NCBI RefSeq assembly: GCF_020852615.1 | Contig: NZ_JADZAJ010000012.1 | Coordinates: forward strand, 1-59,552 | DNA: 59,552 bases | Source of the DNA: Nitrosomonas sp. | GTDB taxonomy: Bacteria; Pseudomonadota; Gammaproteobacteria; Burkholderiales; Nitrosomonadaceae | Direction of reading: 5' to 3' | The notes under the pieces: generated by a model | The model's database searches: none | Seen by the model: only the letters and a program-made list of their open reading frames with translations | What the model was told of the DNA's origin: nothing | Made by a program: the position numbers and the translations under genes | Shown: in pieces, positions 42,890 through 52,132 of the stretch | Numbering within the stretch: position 1 is the stretch's first letter | Layout of the letters: every line of letters starts with the position of its first letter

Positions 42890-42938
42890 GGAATCTCTGC
42901 ATGGCCCCCACATGGTCACGGGTCCGTGCCGAGATTCC
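42890..42938 (+). other. Long imperfect stem-loop between dsbD and the TlpA-like gene
   Basis: GGAATCTC at 42890-42897 pairs with GAGATTCC at 42931-42938, and the inner GCATGGCCCC pairs mostly with GGGTCCGTGC, forming an 18-pair imperfect stem around a short loop. It starts directly at the dsbD stop codon. There is no T-tract, so it is more likely an mRNA-processing or stability element than a terminator. Confidence 0.6.
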
Positions 42939-42994
42939 CTGACAACCGATCCACATCCGCATCTCATATCAATTTCCTTTTCAGAAAACACTTT

Positions 42995-43543
42995 ATGTCC
43001 AAGCCCAGTAAATTTTCGTTTTATGTCATTGTCGCCATCCTTTCACTGGCAGCCGGCGTTGCTTACAAATCCAGGGAAATGGGCATTACAACCCAAATGT
43101 CGAGCACGGACCGTAAAGCCGGGGCTGACAAATTTTTCAGCGCAACCTTGTCTGATCTGAATGGAGCACCCCAAGCCATGTCGAAATGGCGGGGGAAAAT
43201 TGTTATCGTTAATTTCTGGGCAACCTGGTGCCTGCCCTGCCGTGATGAAATTCCGGAGTTAATTGATACCTATACAACGTATCAGCAAAAAGATGTGGTT
43301 ATTCTCGGTGTTGCCATAGATGATGCAGAAAAAGTGGCTTCATTTCACAAGGAATTCAACATTAACTACCCGGTGCTGGTCGGAGAATTCGATGCCTTTA
43401 CCCTGGCGGAAGCCATGGGAAACCCGCAAGGCGCACTGCCTTTTACTGTCACAATCGACCGCAGTGGCATGATCGTCGATACCCACCTGGGAAGAATCAA
43501 GAAAAAACAGATCGAAGAAATCATCAACCCGATGCTGCAATAA
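42995..43543 (+). CDS. TlpA/ResA-like thioredoxin-fold protein
   Basis: The 182-residue product starts at the ATG at 42995, with an N-terminal membrane anchor or signal (FYVIVAILSLAAGVAY). The thioredoxin-like domain shows VNFWATWCLPCRDEIPEL with a CLPC active site, VILGVAIDDAE and the cis-proline region GALPFTVTIDRSG. Such proteins reduce periplasmic disulfides, for example during cytochrome c maturation. Its place after dsbD, an electron donor, fits this role. Confidence 0.9.
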   Translation: MSKPSKFSFYVIVAILSLAAGVAYKSREMGITTQMSSTDRKAGADKFFSATLSDLNGAPQAMSKWRGKIVIVNFWATWCLPCRDEIPELIDTYTTYQQKDVVILGVAIDDAEKVASFHKEFNINYPVLVGEFDAFTLAEAMGNPQGALPFTVTIDRSGMIVDTHLGRIKKKQIEEIINPMLQ

Positions 43544-44099
43544 ACCTGCGAAGCCCGGTTAACTGCCACTCATGGTTCGATACGCCTTGGCACTCTGCAT
43601 GATTGCCTCGGGCGGCCACCCCAAAATCCACTCAGCCTGCCGTCATCACCGGCCCAGTGGGTATTGAGTGCGGGCATCCGGACTATCGCAGTAACGGTCA
43701 AGCGCCCCGGAATACAACATTGCCTTTCCATCCCGCTTCTCACGTGGTATTGCGTTATATCGCCCCTGCTCTCTGACCTTCCGGCACGTTTCACATAAAA
43801 TACGTTGACTCATGCGCGTTTAACCTGGTGCGGGTAAACGATTTGAGTCGTCTACACTCAAGCTGCGCTAACCCACTACTTTCAGTAGATGATAGTTTAG
43901 TTCCGTTGTTCTTACTCCCCCGGTAACCATGAAGCCGGCCCAGGATGAGGCGCTTGCGCTGAGTAAAAAGCGCGGTACAAGTAATAAACGAGCATTTTGA
44001 GTCGCAGTAACGGCCACGCAGATAGTTTGGCAGAGGATCCTTAGCGGATGTGAATACTGTCGTATATATAATTACGTTGAGCCTCATGAGAGTCTATCG
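43544..44099. other. Non-coding patch with atypical sequence
   Basis: This 556-base stretch has no supported gene. The frames at 43570-43794 and 43791-44087 on the reverse strand have no recognisable features. A 23-codon frame from 43929 is too short to judge. Together with the orphan ORF that follows it looks unlike the well-coded flanks and may be a remnant of an old insertion. I saw no terminal repeats or transposase. Confidence 0.4.
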
Positions 44100-44366
44100 A
44101 TGACTGCTTCGATTATATCGATCATTCGACGAGCAATTATACCTAGTGAAGTCGCAGCAGACGGACGTTACACATACCCAGGGACGTACGGTATCTATCA
44201 GCTGCCATATGAATCCTCATCTCCTACGCGTTTTCACCAAGGCAATCATCCCGTTCGCCTTCAAGAGCTTGAGCGAGAATTTGGAGCCTGCACACTTCTA
44301 TTCCTATTTGAGTCAAAGGAAGATGCGCAAATCCTGACAGCAGTACTTAATGGGCGTGAGATCTAA
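44100..44366 (+). CDS. Orphan small protein, function unknown
   Basis: The 88-residue product has balanced composition, with segments RYTYPGTYGIYQLPYE and RLQELEREFGACTLLFLFESKEDAQ that look like a folded alpha/beta protein. Codon use (ATA, TCG, CGA, CTT) differs from the neighbouring genes, consistent with foreign origin. No good ribosome binding site is visible and it has no partner genes. I do not recognise it. It could be a cassette-type or addiction-type protein, but nothing here shows that. Confidence 0.45.
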   Translation: MTASIISIIRRAIIPSEVAADGRYTYPGTYGIYQLPYESSSPTRFHQGNHPVRLQELEREFGACTLLFLFESKEDAQILTAVLNGREI

Positions 44367-44498
44367 TCGGGTAGCTGGTATTGGCCGGGGTCAGATCTCG
44401 AATCAAGAAATAAGTGTAACAAGCGTTCTGTATTCCGGCCCCATTATTGAAAAATCAGATTTTCTGTCCTGGCTGTTGAGGTATGTCCGGATTGGTAT

Positions 44499-45695
44499 TT
44501 AGCGCTTACGCCGACGGGCAGGTGGCACAGAAAAACTGCTCAGTAGATCACCCAGCATTTGCAACTCGTCAAACTCGTCGAACCCATTATCCACCTGATA
44601 ATACTTAATGAAGGCCGCGAGCTGTTTGGCATCCTGGAAAGCGATGAGGTCAATATCAGCTTGCCTCAGATCCATTTCCAGCCGCGTGATTTCGGCATCC
44701 ATTGCCTTGTCAACATGGGTCGGCCTGATTTTCTGCGTATACTGCACCAGCTGCCGGTAGGGCATCAATAACGACGCAAGCTCCACCTGGAGTTCCGCCA
44801 GTTGCTCACGCAGTACCTGAATGTAATGTTCAATGCGTTCATCAGGTAGATTGGTGAGGTAATTGGTATCGATCTGTTCTATTTCGAGCTGGATATTCAG
44901 CAGTTCAAGCAAATCGCTCCGATCATAAGCCTGGTTGACGCGCTGCATCAGGGTGGTTTTCTCATCCACTGTCAGATCAGTGCTTGCGCGATCAGGATGC
45001 AGGCTGCTGGCCAGTTTGCGATAAATTTCACGCACGGACTGGCTGATTTCTTTTTTTACTGCCGCACGTTTCTCCTCAGCAGCCGCCTGTTTGGCTGATT
45101 TACGGCGGCGTGAGCCTGACCCGGTTTTATTTCTGACCTCTTCTTCCTGTCGTTGGCGCATGGCTTTTGCCAGCATTTCCTCCATGCTGACATTCGCATT
45201 GTCATCGTCCAGACGCACACCAAACAGTTCTTCGATCACATCCTGCGAAACGGCCTTATCAATCCCGGCCTGATCGTCATAACTGAAATCACTATATCTG
45301 TCATACAGCGCCACGATTTCCTCATCGCGCTGTTCAAGCAGCAACTCATGCGCCAGATTGAGAATAATGTCGCATAACTTTGCGCGCTGTTGCTTGCCGC
45401 GAACGACATTGCTCTGATGAAATTGCGTGTCAAGCAGATGCAGCATGGCGATACGTTTTTCGCGCAGTTGTGCAAACAGGGGCATCAATTCGCTGCCCAC
45501 GCGCTGACCGTAGCGTTCGCTGTAAGTGTGCCACTCCGCAACCTGGGCACGTTGCTCATCAATTTGCCGGATCAGGCGCTGAAAGATTGCCTGTTGCTTG
45601 GTTTGGGGTTTTGCGTGCGTCAGAACATCGGTAATGGTGAGTTCGCTGCTATTGACAGGATCAGATAGTGATTCTTGCCGGGGGCTACGAGACAT
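44499..45695 (-). CDS. J-domain protein with extended helical arms
   Basis: The 398-residue product contains a J-domain-like segment near residues 225-280: a helix, then LASSLHPDRAS carrying the HPD tripeptide that stimulates DnaK ATPase, then TLMQRVNQAYDRSDLL. The N-terminal 200 residues and C-terminal 110 residues are largely helical and charged, with acidic and KR-rich patches (GSGSRRRKSAKQAAAEEK). No zinc-finger or DnaJ C-terminal domain is seen, so this is a class III co-chaperone of unknown client. It is not near dnaK and stands alone. Confidence 0.75.
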   Translation of the reverse strand: MSRSPRQESLSDPVNSSELTITDVLTHAKPQTKQQAIFQRLIRQIDEQRAQVAEWHTYSERYGQRVGSELMPLFAQLREKRIAMLHLLDTQFHQSNVVRGKQQRAKLCDIILNLAHELLLEQRDEEIVALYDRYSDFSYDDQAGIDKAVSQDVIEELFGVRLDDDNANVSMEEMLAKAMRQRQEEEVRNKTGSGSRRRKSAKQAAAEEKRAAVKKEISQSVREIYRKLASSLHPDRASTDLTVDEKTTLMQRVNQAYDRSDLLELLNIQLEIEQIDTNYLTNLPDERIEHYIQVLREQLAELQVELASLLMPYRQLVQYTQKIRPTHVDKAMDAEITRLEMDLRQADIDLIAFQDAKQLAAFIKYYQVDNGFDEFDELQMLGDLLSSFSVPPARRRKR

Positions 45696-45970
45696 AGCAG
45701 AAATTCCAGAATATGAAAAACAGAGAAGTTAAGCAACCTCTGCAAAATTATGTTGCTGCGAAAAAGCTACAGGCTGACATGGCAATCATCCAGATCTTTA
45801 TACCTGCTATTTTTGTTTCCGTTTATCTGGATCACTTCAACAACCCTCATGGATGCTGCAAAGATGAGATGAGGTACTGTTTCTCCCCTGTTACCCGCTT
45901 CACCATACTCACAGTTGCAACCGTATTCATCTATTTACCAGTATTTTCCCGGGCAATAAATCAATTATTT

Positions 45971-47164
45971 TCAGGAAACACTGTTTTTTCTTCGTTCAAG
46001 TGCACCGCGAATGCTCTCCAGTGCCTGCCTGATCCGGTGTCGGGGAGTACCGATGTTCATACGCATGAAACCACTGCCTTCTTTGCCATAGGAAACACCG
46101 GCATTCAGTCCGAGCCCGGCTTCAAAGATGAAGAAATATTTGAGCTCGTCATCAGTCATATCCAACTCGCGACAATCCAGCCACAGCAGGTAAGTACCCT
46201 GCGAAGGAATCAATCTGATTTGCGGCAGATACTCGGTCAGATAATCCAGCACCATCTTGCGAGAAACATCCAGATATACCATTAACGCATCCAGCCATTT
46301 ACCACCTGCACGATAAGCTGCCTCAAATGCCACAATGCTGAACGGGTTAGCCGCACTGACATGCATCACATCCAGTTGCTCCCGGATAGCCGCCCGGTAT
46401 TCCGGATGGGGAACAATCAGGGCAGATAAATTAAGCCCCGGGATATTGAAGGTTTTACTCGGTGCCACAGCAGTAATGACCGATTCCGGAGAATCTGCCA
46501 GACTGGCAAGGATATGATGTTTGTTCCCCGGATAAACCAGATCGGCATGGATTTCATCCGAGACAATAATCAGATTATGCTGTCCGGCGATATCCAACAG
46601 CTTTTCCAGTTCCGGTCTGCTCCATACCCGACCAACCGGATTATGCGGCGAGCACAATAACAGCATGCGTGCAGCCACCGCCTGTTGTGCCAAGTCAGCG
46701 TAATCCATGTTGTAACGCCCCTGCCCCTGTTGCAAGGCATTGTTCAGCAGCGTTCTGCCGGTTTTTTTGATCACTGAGAAGAAAGGGTAATACACCGGCG
46801 GCTGAACGATGACAGCTTCACCCGGCTGGCTCAGCGCAAGGATGGATGTGCTCAGCGAAGGCACCACGCCCGGACAGAAGACAATCCATTCTCGCGCTAT
46901 CCGCCAGCCATGGCGTAATTCCATCCAGCTGATCAGGGATTCATACAGACTGTCAGGAAAAAGTGTATAGCCGTAAACAGGATGAGTGGCACGAGTAACC
47001 AGTGCCTCAGTGACAGCTGCCGGGGCGGCAAAATCCATATCCGCCACCCACAATGGCATGACATCCGGACGACCGAACGTTATCTCACGCCCATCATATT
47101 TGGTGCTGAATGTCCCATCCCGATCAATTTCATGATCGAAATTGTGATTAAAGTCATTATTCAA
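45971..47164 (-). CDS. ovoB: PLP-dependent beta-lyase, probable OvoB (sulfoxide lyase of ovothiol synthesis)
   Basis: The 397-residue product is a fold-type I PLP enzyme of the MalY/PatB class with VMPLWVADMDFAAP, SPHNPVGRVW, IVSDEIHADLVY and the PLP lysine in VAPSKTFNIPGLN. Alone it would be called a cystathionine beta-lyase. Its start overlaps the ovoA stop by 4 bp, and OvoB, which splits the OvoA product 5-histidylcysteine sulfoxide to 5-thiohistidine, belongs to this class. The context therefore favours OvoB. The function is inferred. Confidence 0.75.
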   Translation of the reverse strand: MNNDFNHNFDHEIDRDGTFSTKYDGREITFGRPDVMPLWVADMDFAAPAAVTEALVTRATHPVYGYTLFPDSLYESLISWMELRHGWRIAREWIVFCPGVVPSLSTSILALSQPGEAVIVQPPVYYPFFSVIKKTGRTLLNNALQQGQGRYNMDYADLAQQAVAARMLLLCSPHNPVGRVWSRPELEKLLDIAGQHNLIIVSDEIHADLVYPGNKHHILASLADSPESVITAVAPSKTFNIPGLNLSALIVPHPEYRAAIREQLDVMHVSAANPFSIVAFEAAYRAGGKWLDALMVYLDVSRKMVLDYLTEYLPQIRLIPSQGTYLLWLDCRELDMTDDELKYFFIFEAGLGLNAGVSYGKEGSGFMRMNIGTPRHRIRQALESIRGALERRKNSVS

Positions 47165-49278
47165 GCAATCTTTTCCCAGAGCGTCACTTCTGACAGCGTA
47201 TGCTGGAATTTACGCCGGGTTTCACGAATCACAAACGGCACTTGCTGCGGTTCTCCAAGTAAGCGGAAATGGCTGTTGAGCATTTCTTTCAGGCCGTCCA
47301 GCGTTGTGAAATTTTCACCATCCCGTTTGAAACCACCCACCCAATGTTCCCGTTTGGTGTGTTCCTCCAGCCAGGTATAAGGCGAAGCCAGCAATAACAG
47401 CCCGCCTTTGTTCAGCCGTTCATGCACCGCAGTCAGGAATCTGGCAGGCTCATACAACCGATCGATCAGATTGGCTGCCAGAATCAGATCATAGCCGGTC
47501 AGTATCGGCTTGAGATTACAGGCATCCCCCTGAAAAAACTCCACCTTGTGTTTAACTTCTTTCAAATCCAATCCGGCAAGCGTGCATTCCCGGTAAGAAA
47601 CCAGCTCCCCTTCATCTGTCAGGGTATAACGCAGAATGCCATGTTCTGCCAGCATGACGCCCTGATTGATAAAACGTGCCGAAAAATCAACACCGGTGAC
47701 ATGCTCAAAATGACGTGCCAGCTCAAATGTGGCTCGTCCGGAAGCACACCCCAGATCAAGTGCTGTACGCGCCGGGCGATCTTCCATGGCAGTAATCGCC
47801 AGCTTTGCCAGAGTGGCCGGGAAGTTGGGCACATCAAAATAAGTATCGCCATAATGAAATTCAGCATACTGCGATAACAGCTCATCCGTTTCATAGTGCG
47901 AGCTGTGATGTTCAGCAGACGCGGCCGAAATCACGTAACGGAAACCAGCATGCTGGAAAAAATGTCTGCGGAATGCATAACGTGATGCACGAATGGATTC
48001 ATTGCCGCACGCAATCCATGATCCACCCTTGATGAGATTATGCCGGTCGTCAAAAGTGGGTGTGGTGAAATCATCGTACAACGGATGCACCTCAAAACCG
48101 GGGAACGGATGCATAGGTGTTTCAGTCCACTGCCAGACATTACCGACAACATCAAAAAACTCACCCTGCCGAAATTTATCCACCGGACAGCTGGACGCAT
48201 AGTAATCCAGATGAATATTGCCTTGTGCCCGTTCAGTACGGGGGACTTCGCTCAGCCCGGCAACCTCATATAAACGATACCATTCATCTTCAGTGGGTAA
48301 ACGCACCGGCTTCCCGACTGTTTTTGCTTTCCAGTTACAGAATGCCTTGGCTTCATGGTAGTTGACCTCTACCGGCCAGTTCCATGGCATCGGTATTTCC
48401 TGTGTCATCAGGCGCAACTGCCATTGATCCCCCTGCTGTATCCAGAATGTCGGATGAGCCGCACCGCTAAATTTCCGCCATGCCAGCCCCTCTTCCTCCC
48501 AGTAACTATCTGTTTTGTAGCCCTGCGCTTCGACAAAACCAAGAAATTCCCGGTTACTGACCAGATAACAGCTGGCCTGAAAATCGGACACTTCCGCCTC
48601 ATGATGGCCATACTCATTATCCCAACCGTAAACGGGATCGGTTTTATCCTTGCCCAGCACCACTTTCCCTGCCGGGACAGTAACCATCCTGTTCTCTGGC
48701 GAACTGCCGCTCTCGCGACAAGGCTGCCAGGCGGGATGAGGCTGTACATATTCGAGTTTGTGCTGACGAATCAGGACAGAGGAAGTTTCAAGATGAATAC
48801 GCTCATGTTCCACTCCCATTACAATTGCCCACCACGGACTCTCCCATGTAATCGGCAACGTTAATGGCAATGAACTGATAAGGCCATCCACTTTCGCACG
48901 CATGCTGCGGCGGTAGGCCATTACCTCCTCAACTGCCGGCCAGTCATAATGCGTGGCATCCAGATCATCCCAGCTCATCTCATCCACACCCACGGCAAAG
49001 ATGGATTCCAGCCGCGGATCAATACGCTCCGCCAGTACACCCGCCAGGACGAGTTTGTTGACAAAAAAAGTAGCAGTGTGGCCCAGATAAAAAATCAGCG
49101 GGTGACGTAACGCAATCGGCTTTTTGTAATAAGCCTCATTGTTGCGCAAGGTCTCAAATAACTGTTCGTACCTGTCCAGCGTCGTATGAAAATAGGCGCG
49201 CAGCTCTGCACGTTTGGCTTCGATAGCTTCGCCATTTAACCATGGCGTCCTTTGAAACAATTCGGGTGTGGAAGACAT
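47161..49278 (-). CDS. ovoA: 5-histidylcysteine sulfoxide synthase / methyltransferase OvoA
   Basis: The product has 705 residues from the ATG at 49278 (a TTG at 49290 is a poorer start). It shows the three OvoA parts in order: a DinB-like domain with iron ligands His67 (LGHTATFF) and His158/His162 in HERIHLET, an FGE-sulfatase-like domain (GSWIACGNESIRASRYAFRRHF, VGNVWQWTETP), and a C-terminal SAM methyltransferase (TALDLGCASGRATFELA). OvoA joins cysteine to histidine oxidatively and later N-methylates 5-thiohistidine, giving ovothiol A, an antioxidant thiol. EgtB of ergothioneine synthesis shares the first two domains but lacks the methyltransferase. Confidence 0.92.
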   Translation of the reverse strand: MSSTPELFQRTPWLNGEAIEAKRAELRAYFHTTLDRYEQLFETLRNNEAYYKKPIALRHPLIFYLGHTATFFVNKLVLAGVLAERIDPRLESIFAVGVDEMSWDDLDATHYDWPAVEEVMAYRRSMRAKVDGLISSLPLTLPITWESPWWAIVMGVEHERIHLETSSVLIRQHKLEYVQPHPAWQPCRESGSSPENRMVTVPAGKVVLGKDKTDPVYGWDNEYGHHEAEVSDFQASCYLVSNREFLGFVEAQGYKTDSYWEEEGLAWRKFSGAAHPTFWIQQGDQWQLRLMTQEIPMPWNWPVEVNYHEAKAFCNWKAKTVGKPVRLPTEDEWYRLYEVAGLSEVPRTERAQGNIHLDYYASSCPVDKFRQGEFFDVVGNVWQWTETPMHPFPGFEVHPLYDDFTTPTFDDRHNLIKGGSWIACGNESIRASRYAFRRHFFQHAGFRYVISAASAEHHSSHYETDELLSQYAEFHYGDTYFDVPNFPATLAKLAITAMEDRPARTALDLGCASGRATFELARHFEHVTGVDFSARFINQGVMLAEHGILRYTLTDEGELVSYRECTLAGLDLKEVKHKVEFFQGDACNLKPILTGYDLILAANLIDRLYEPARFLTAVHERLNKGGLLLLASPYTWLEEHTKREHWVGGFKRDGENFTTLDGLKEMLNSHFRLLGEPQQVPFVIRETRRKFQHTLSEVTLWEKIA

Positions 49279-49389
49279 AAAACGGCTCAAGACAATCGTC
49301 TTGTTCTATTAAAAAGAGCTGATTATAACGCCTCTCACTACCCGGAACATTGCGCAAGAAAAGAGATGGCCTGTTAATTGCGCCGCCGG

Positions 49390-49415
49390 GTTGAAATTTC
49401 ACTGTTTCGCCATAT
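49390..49415 (-). other. Note: divergent ovoA / clpB intergenic region
   Basis: The 173 bases between ovoA (reverse) and clpB (forward) hold the clpB heat-shock promoter described separately. No equally clear promoter for ovoA is visible on the reverse strand. Confidence 0.3.
49390..49415 (+). promoter_or_regulatory. Sigma-32 (heat-shock) type promoter for clpB
   Basis: GTTGAAA at 49390-49396 and CCATAT at 49410-49415 are separated by 13 bases. This closely matches the sigma-32 pattern CTTGAAA, about 13-14 bases, CCCCATNT. The start would fall about 30 bases before the AAGGAGATG ribosome binding site of clpB, whose product belongs to the heat-shock regulon in most proteobacteria. Confidence 0.7.
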
Positions 49416-49451
49416 AGTAGGGGCATTCCAATGCTTACTTAAGGAGATGAC

Positions 49452-52067
49452 ATGCGATTTGACAAATTCACCACCAAATTTCAGCAGGCACTCGCCGATG
49501 CGCAGAGCATGGCGCTGGGGCAGGATCATCCCTATATCGAACCACAGCATCTGCTGCTCGCACTGATGCAGCAGGAGGATGGCAGCATTACCTCGCTGCT
49601 GCAGCGGGCCGGCGTAAATGTTCAGCCATTGCGCGAAGCACTGACACAAAGCCTGAAAACCCTGCCGAAAGTGGAAGGTACGGGTGGAGAAATTAATGTA
49701 TCCCGTGATCTGGCCAATCTGCTCAATCTGACAGATAAAGAAGCACAAAAACGGGGTGATCAGTACATTGCCTCGGAAATGTTTCTGCTGGCAGTATTGG
49801 AAGACAAAGGCGAAACCGGGCGATTGCTGAAGCAGTATGGAGCCGCACGCACAGCACTGGAGCAGGCGATCACTTCTGTGCGCGGCGGAGAAAAGGTAAC
49901 CGATGCCGAAGCGGAAGGCAGCCGTGAAGCGTTGAAAAAATACACGCTGGATCTGACCGAACGGGCACGTTCCGGCAAGCTTGACCCTGTAATTGGCCGT
50001 GACGACGAAATCCGCCGGACAATCCAGGTATTGCAGCGACGCACCAAAAACAATCCCGTCCTGATTGGTGAGCCCGGTGTCGGTAAAACCGCCATCGTGG
50101 AAGGACTGGCACAGCGTATCGTCAACGGGGAAGTACCTGAAACACTGAAAAACAAACGCGTACTGTCACTGGATATGGCTGCACTGCTGGCAGGTGCCAA
50201 ATACCGTGGCGAATTTGAGGAACGGCTGAAAGCGGTACTGAAAGAGCTGGCACAGGATGAAGGTCGCACCATTGTATTCATTGATGAATTGCATACGATG
50301 GTAGGGGCCGGCAAGGCGGAAGGGGCAATGGATGCGGGCAATATGCTCAAGCCGGCGCTGGCACGCGGTGAGCTGCACTGTGTCGGCGCAACCACGCTGG
50401 ATGAATACCGAAAATATGTTGAAAAAGATGCTGCGCTGGAACGTCGTTTCCAGAAAGTGCTGGTAGATGAACCCGGCGTGGAAGCAACCATCGCCATCCT
50501 GCGCGGCTTGCAGGAAAAATATGAATTGCATCACGGCGTGGAAATCACAGATCCGGCCATTGTTGCCGCAGCTGAACTCTCTCATCGCTATATCACTGAC
50601 CGCTTTCTGCCGGACAAAGCCATTGATCTGATCGATGAGGCCGCTGCCCGTATTCGTATGGAACAGGATTCCAAGCCGGAAGTGATGGATAAGCTCGATC
50701 GGCGTTTAATCCAGCTGAAAATAGAACGTGAAGCTATCAGAAAGGAAAAGGACGAAGCATCGAAAAAACGTCTGGCGTTACTTGAAGAAGAAATCGGGAA
50801 ACTGGAGCGCGAATACGCTGATCTGGATGAAATTCTGAAAGCAGAAAAATCCCGTGCAAAAGGCTCACAGGAAATCAAGGAAGAGCTCGAAAAACTGCGT
50901 CGGGAAGAAGAAGCCGCACGCCGCAAAGGGGATTTGCAAAAGGCATCGGAACTGCTGTACGGGCGTATCCCGCAACTGGAAGCGCAGCTTGCCGAGCAGC
51001 TTCATCACGCTGAATCAGCTGAAGAAGTGTCACAGCCCAAATTATTCCGTACCCAGGTAGGTGCTGAAGAAATTGCTGAGGTAGTTTCACGCGCCACCGG
51101 CATCCCGGTATCCAAAATGATGCAGGGCGAGCGTGAAAAACTATTATTCATGGAAGACAAATTGCATGAACGAGTCATCGGTCAGAATGAAGCCGTCCGT
51201 CTGGTTTCTGATGCGATCCGACGCTCCCGTTCGGGACTGGCCGACCCCAACCGGCCTTATGGATCTTTCCTGTTTCTGGGGCCGACCGGCGTGGGTAAGA
51301 CCGAACTGTGCAAGGCACTGGCAGGATTCCTGTTCGATTCCGAAGAACACCTGATCCGGGTGGATATGTCCGAATTCATGGAGAAGCACTCGGTTGCACG
51401 CCTGATCGGGGCGCCTCCAGGGTATGTCGGTTACGAGGAAGGCGGCTATCTGACTGAACAGGTAAGGCGTAAACCCTACTCTGTTATCTTACTGGATGAA
51501 GTGGAAAAAGCTCATCCGGATGTGTTCAACGTCCTGCTGCAGGTGCTGGATGATGGACGAATGACAGACGGCCAGGGACGCACTGTGGACTTCAAAAATA
51601 CGGTTATCGTTATGACTTCCAACCTGGGTTCACAGATGATTCAGCAAATGAGCGGGGATGATTATCAGGTAATCAAGCTGGCGGTAATGGGTGAGGTTAA
51701 AACCTATTTCCGGCCGGAATTCATCAACCGCATTGATGAAGTTGTCGTTTTCCATTCACTCGGTGAAGCCCATATCAAGTCGATTGCGCAGATTCAACTG
51801 AGCAATCTGGGTAAAAGACTGGCACAGATGGAAATGAAGCTGGTGGTTACGGAATCGGCACTGGAAAAACTGGCAGAAGCCGGGTTTGATCCGGTATTCG
51901 GTGCACGGCCACTGAAGCGTGCAATTCAGGCCCAGATCGAAAATCCACTGGCAAAAGAGTTGCTGGAAGGCCATTTCTCTGCAGGGGACAGTATTCTGGT
52001 GGAATACAGCAGCGGCCGCATGCAATTCTCTGCACAGCACCAGGCCGCACAGGCAGGCAGTCGCTGA
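49452..52067 (+). CDS. clpB: ATP-dependent chaperone ClpB
   Basis: The 871-residue product has the double Clp N domain, first AAA+ domain with Walker A GEPGVGKT (206-213), the coiled-coil middle domain (roughly 405-525), and second AAA+ domain with GPTGVGKT (610-617), [10 protein letters not shown] and the C-terminal subdomain with [10 protein letters not shown]. It rescues aggregated proteins together with DnaK. A strong AAGGAGATG site precedes the ATG, and a heat-shock promoter lies upstream. Confidence 0.98.
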   Translation: MRFDKFTTKFQQALADAQSMALGQDHPYIEPQHLLLALMQQEDGSITSLLQRAGVNVQPLREALTQSLKTLPKVEGTGGEINVSRDLANLLNLTDKEAQKRGDQYIASEMFLLAVLEDKGETGRLLKQYGAARTALEQAITSVRGGEKVTDAEAEGSREALKKYTLDLTERARSGKLDPVIGRDDEIRRTIQVLQRRTKNNPVLIGEPGVGKTAIVEGLAQRIVNGEVPETLKNKRVLSLDMAALLAGAKYRGEFEERLKAVLKELAQDEGRTIVFIDELHTMVGAGKAEGAMDAGNMLKPALARGELHCVGATTLDEYRKYVEKDAALERRFQKVLVDEPGVEATIAILRGLQEKYELHHGVEITDPAIVAAAELSHRYITDRFLPDKAIDLIDEAAARIRMEQDSKPEVMDKLDRRLIQLKIEREAIRKEKDEASKKRLALLEEEIGKLEREYADLDEILKAEKSRAKGSQEIKEELEKLRREEEAARRKGDLQKASELLYGRIPQLEAQLAEQLHHAESAEEVSQPKLFRTQVGAEEIAEVVSRATGIPVSKMMQGEREKLLFMEDKLHERVIGQNEAVRLVSDAIRRSRSGLADPNRPYGSFLFLGPTGVGKTELCKALAGFLFDSEEHLIRVDMSEFMEKHSVARLIGAPPGYVGYEEGGYLTEQVRRKPYSVILLDEVEKAHPDVFNVLLQVLDDGRMTDGQGRTVDFKNTVIVMTSNLGSQMIQQMSGDDYQVIKLAVMGEVKTYFRPEFINRIDEVVVFHSLGEAHIKSIAQIQLSNLGKRLAQMEMKLVVTESALEKLAEAGFDPVFGARPLKRAIQAQIENPLAKELLEGHFSAGDSILVEYSSGRMQFSAQHQAAQAGSR

Positions 52068-52132
52068 AATTGAATGAAGACAGGCTGTTTCGGGTAGAAT
52101 AACGGCCATTATTTTCAGATGGATAATATGCC

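Noticed and set aside
43544..44470. Integron cassette or attC site around the orphan ORF
   Set aside because: No RYYYAAC/GTTRRRY core pair with a foldable spacer was found, and there is no integrase in the window.
45971..47164. Stand-alone cystathionine beta-lyase (MalY/PatB)
   Set aside because: The family fits, but the 4-bp overlap with ovoA makes an OvoB role more likely; kept as an alternative.
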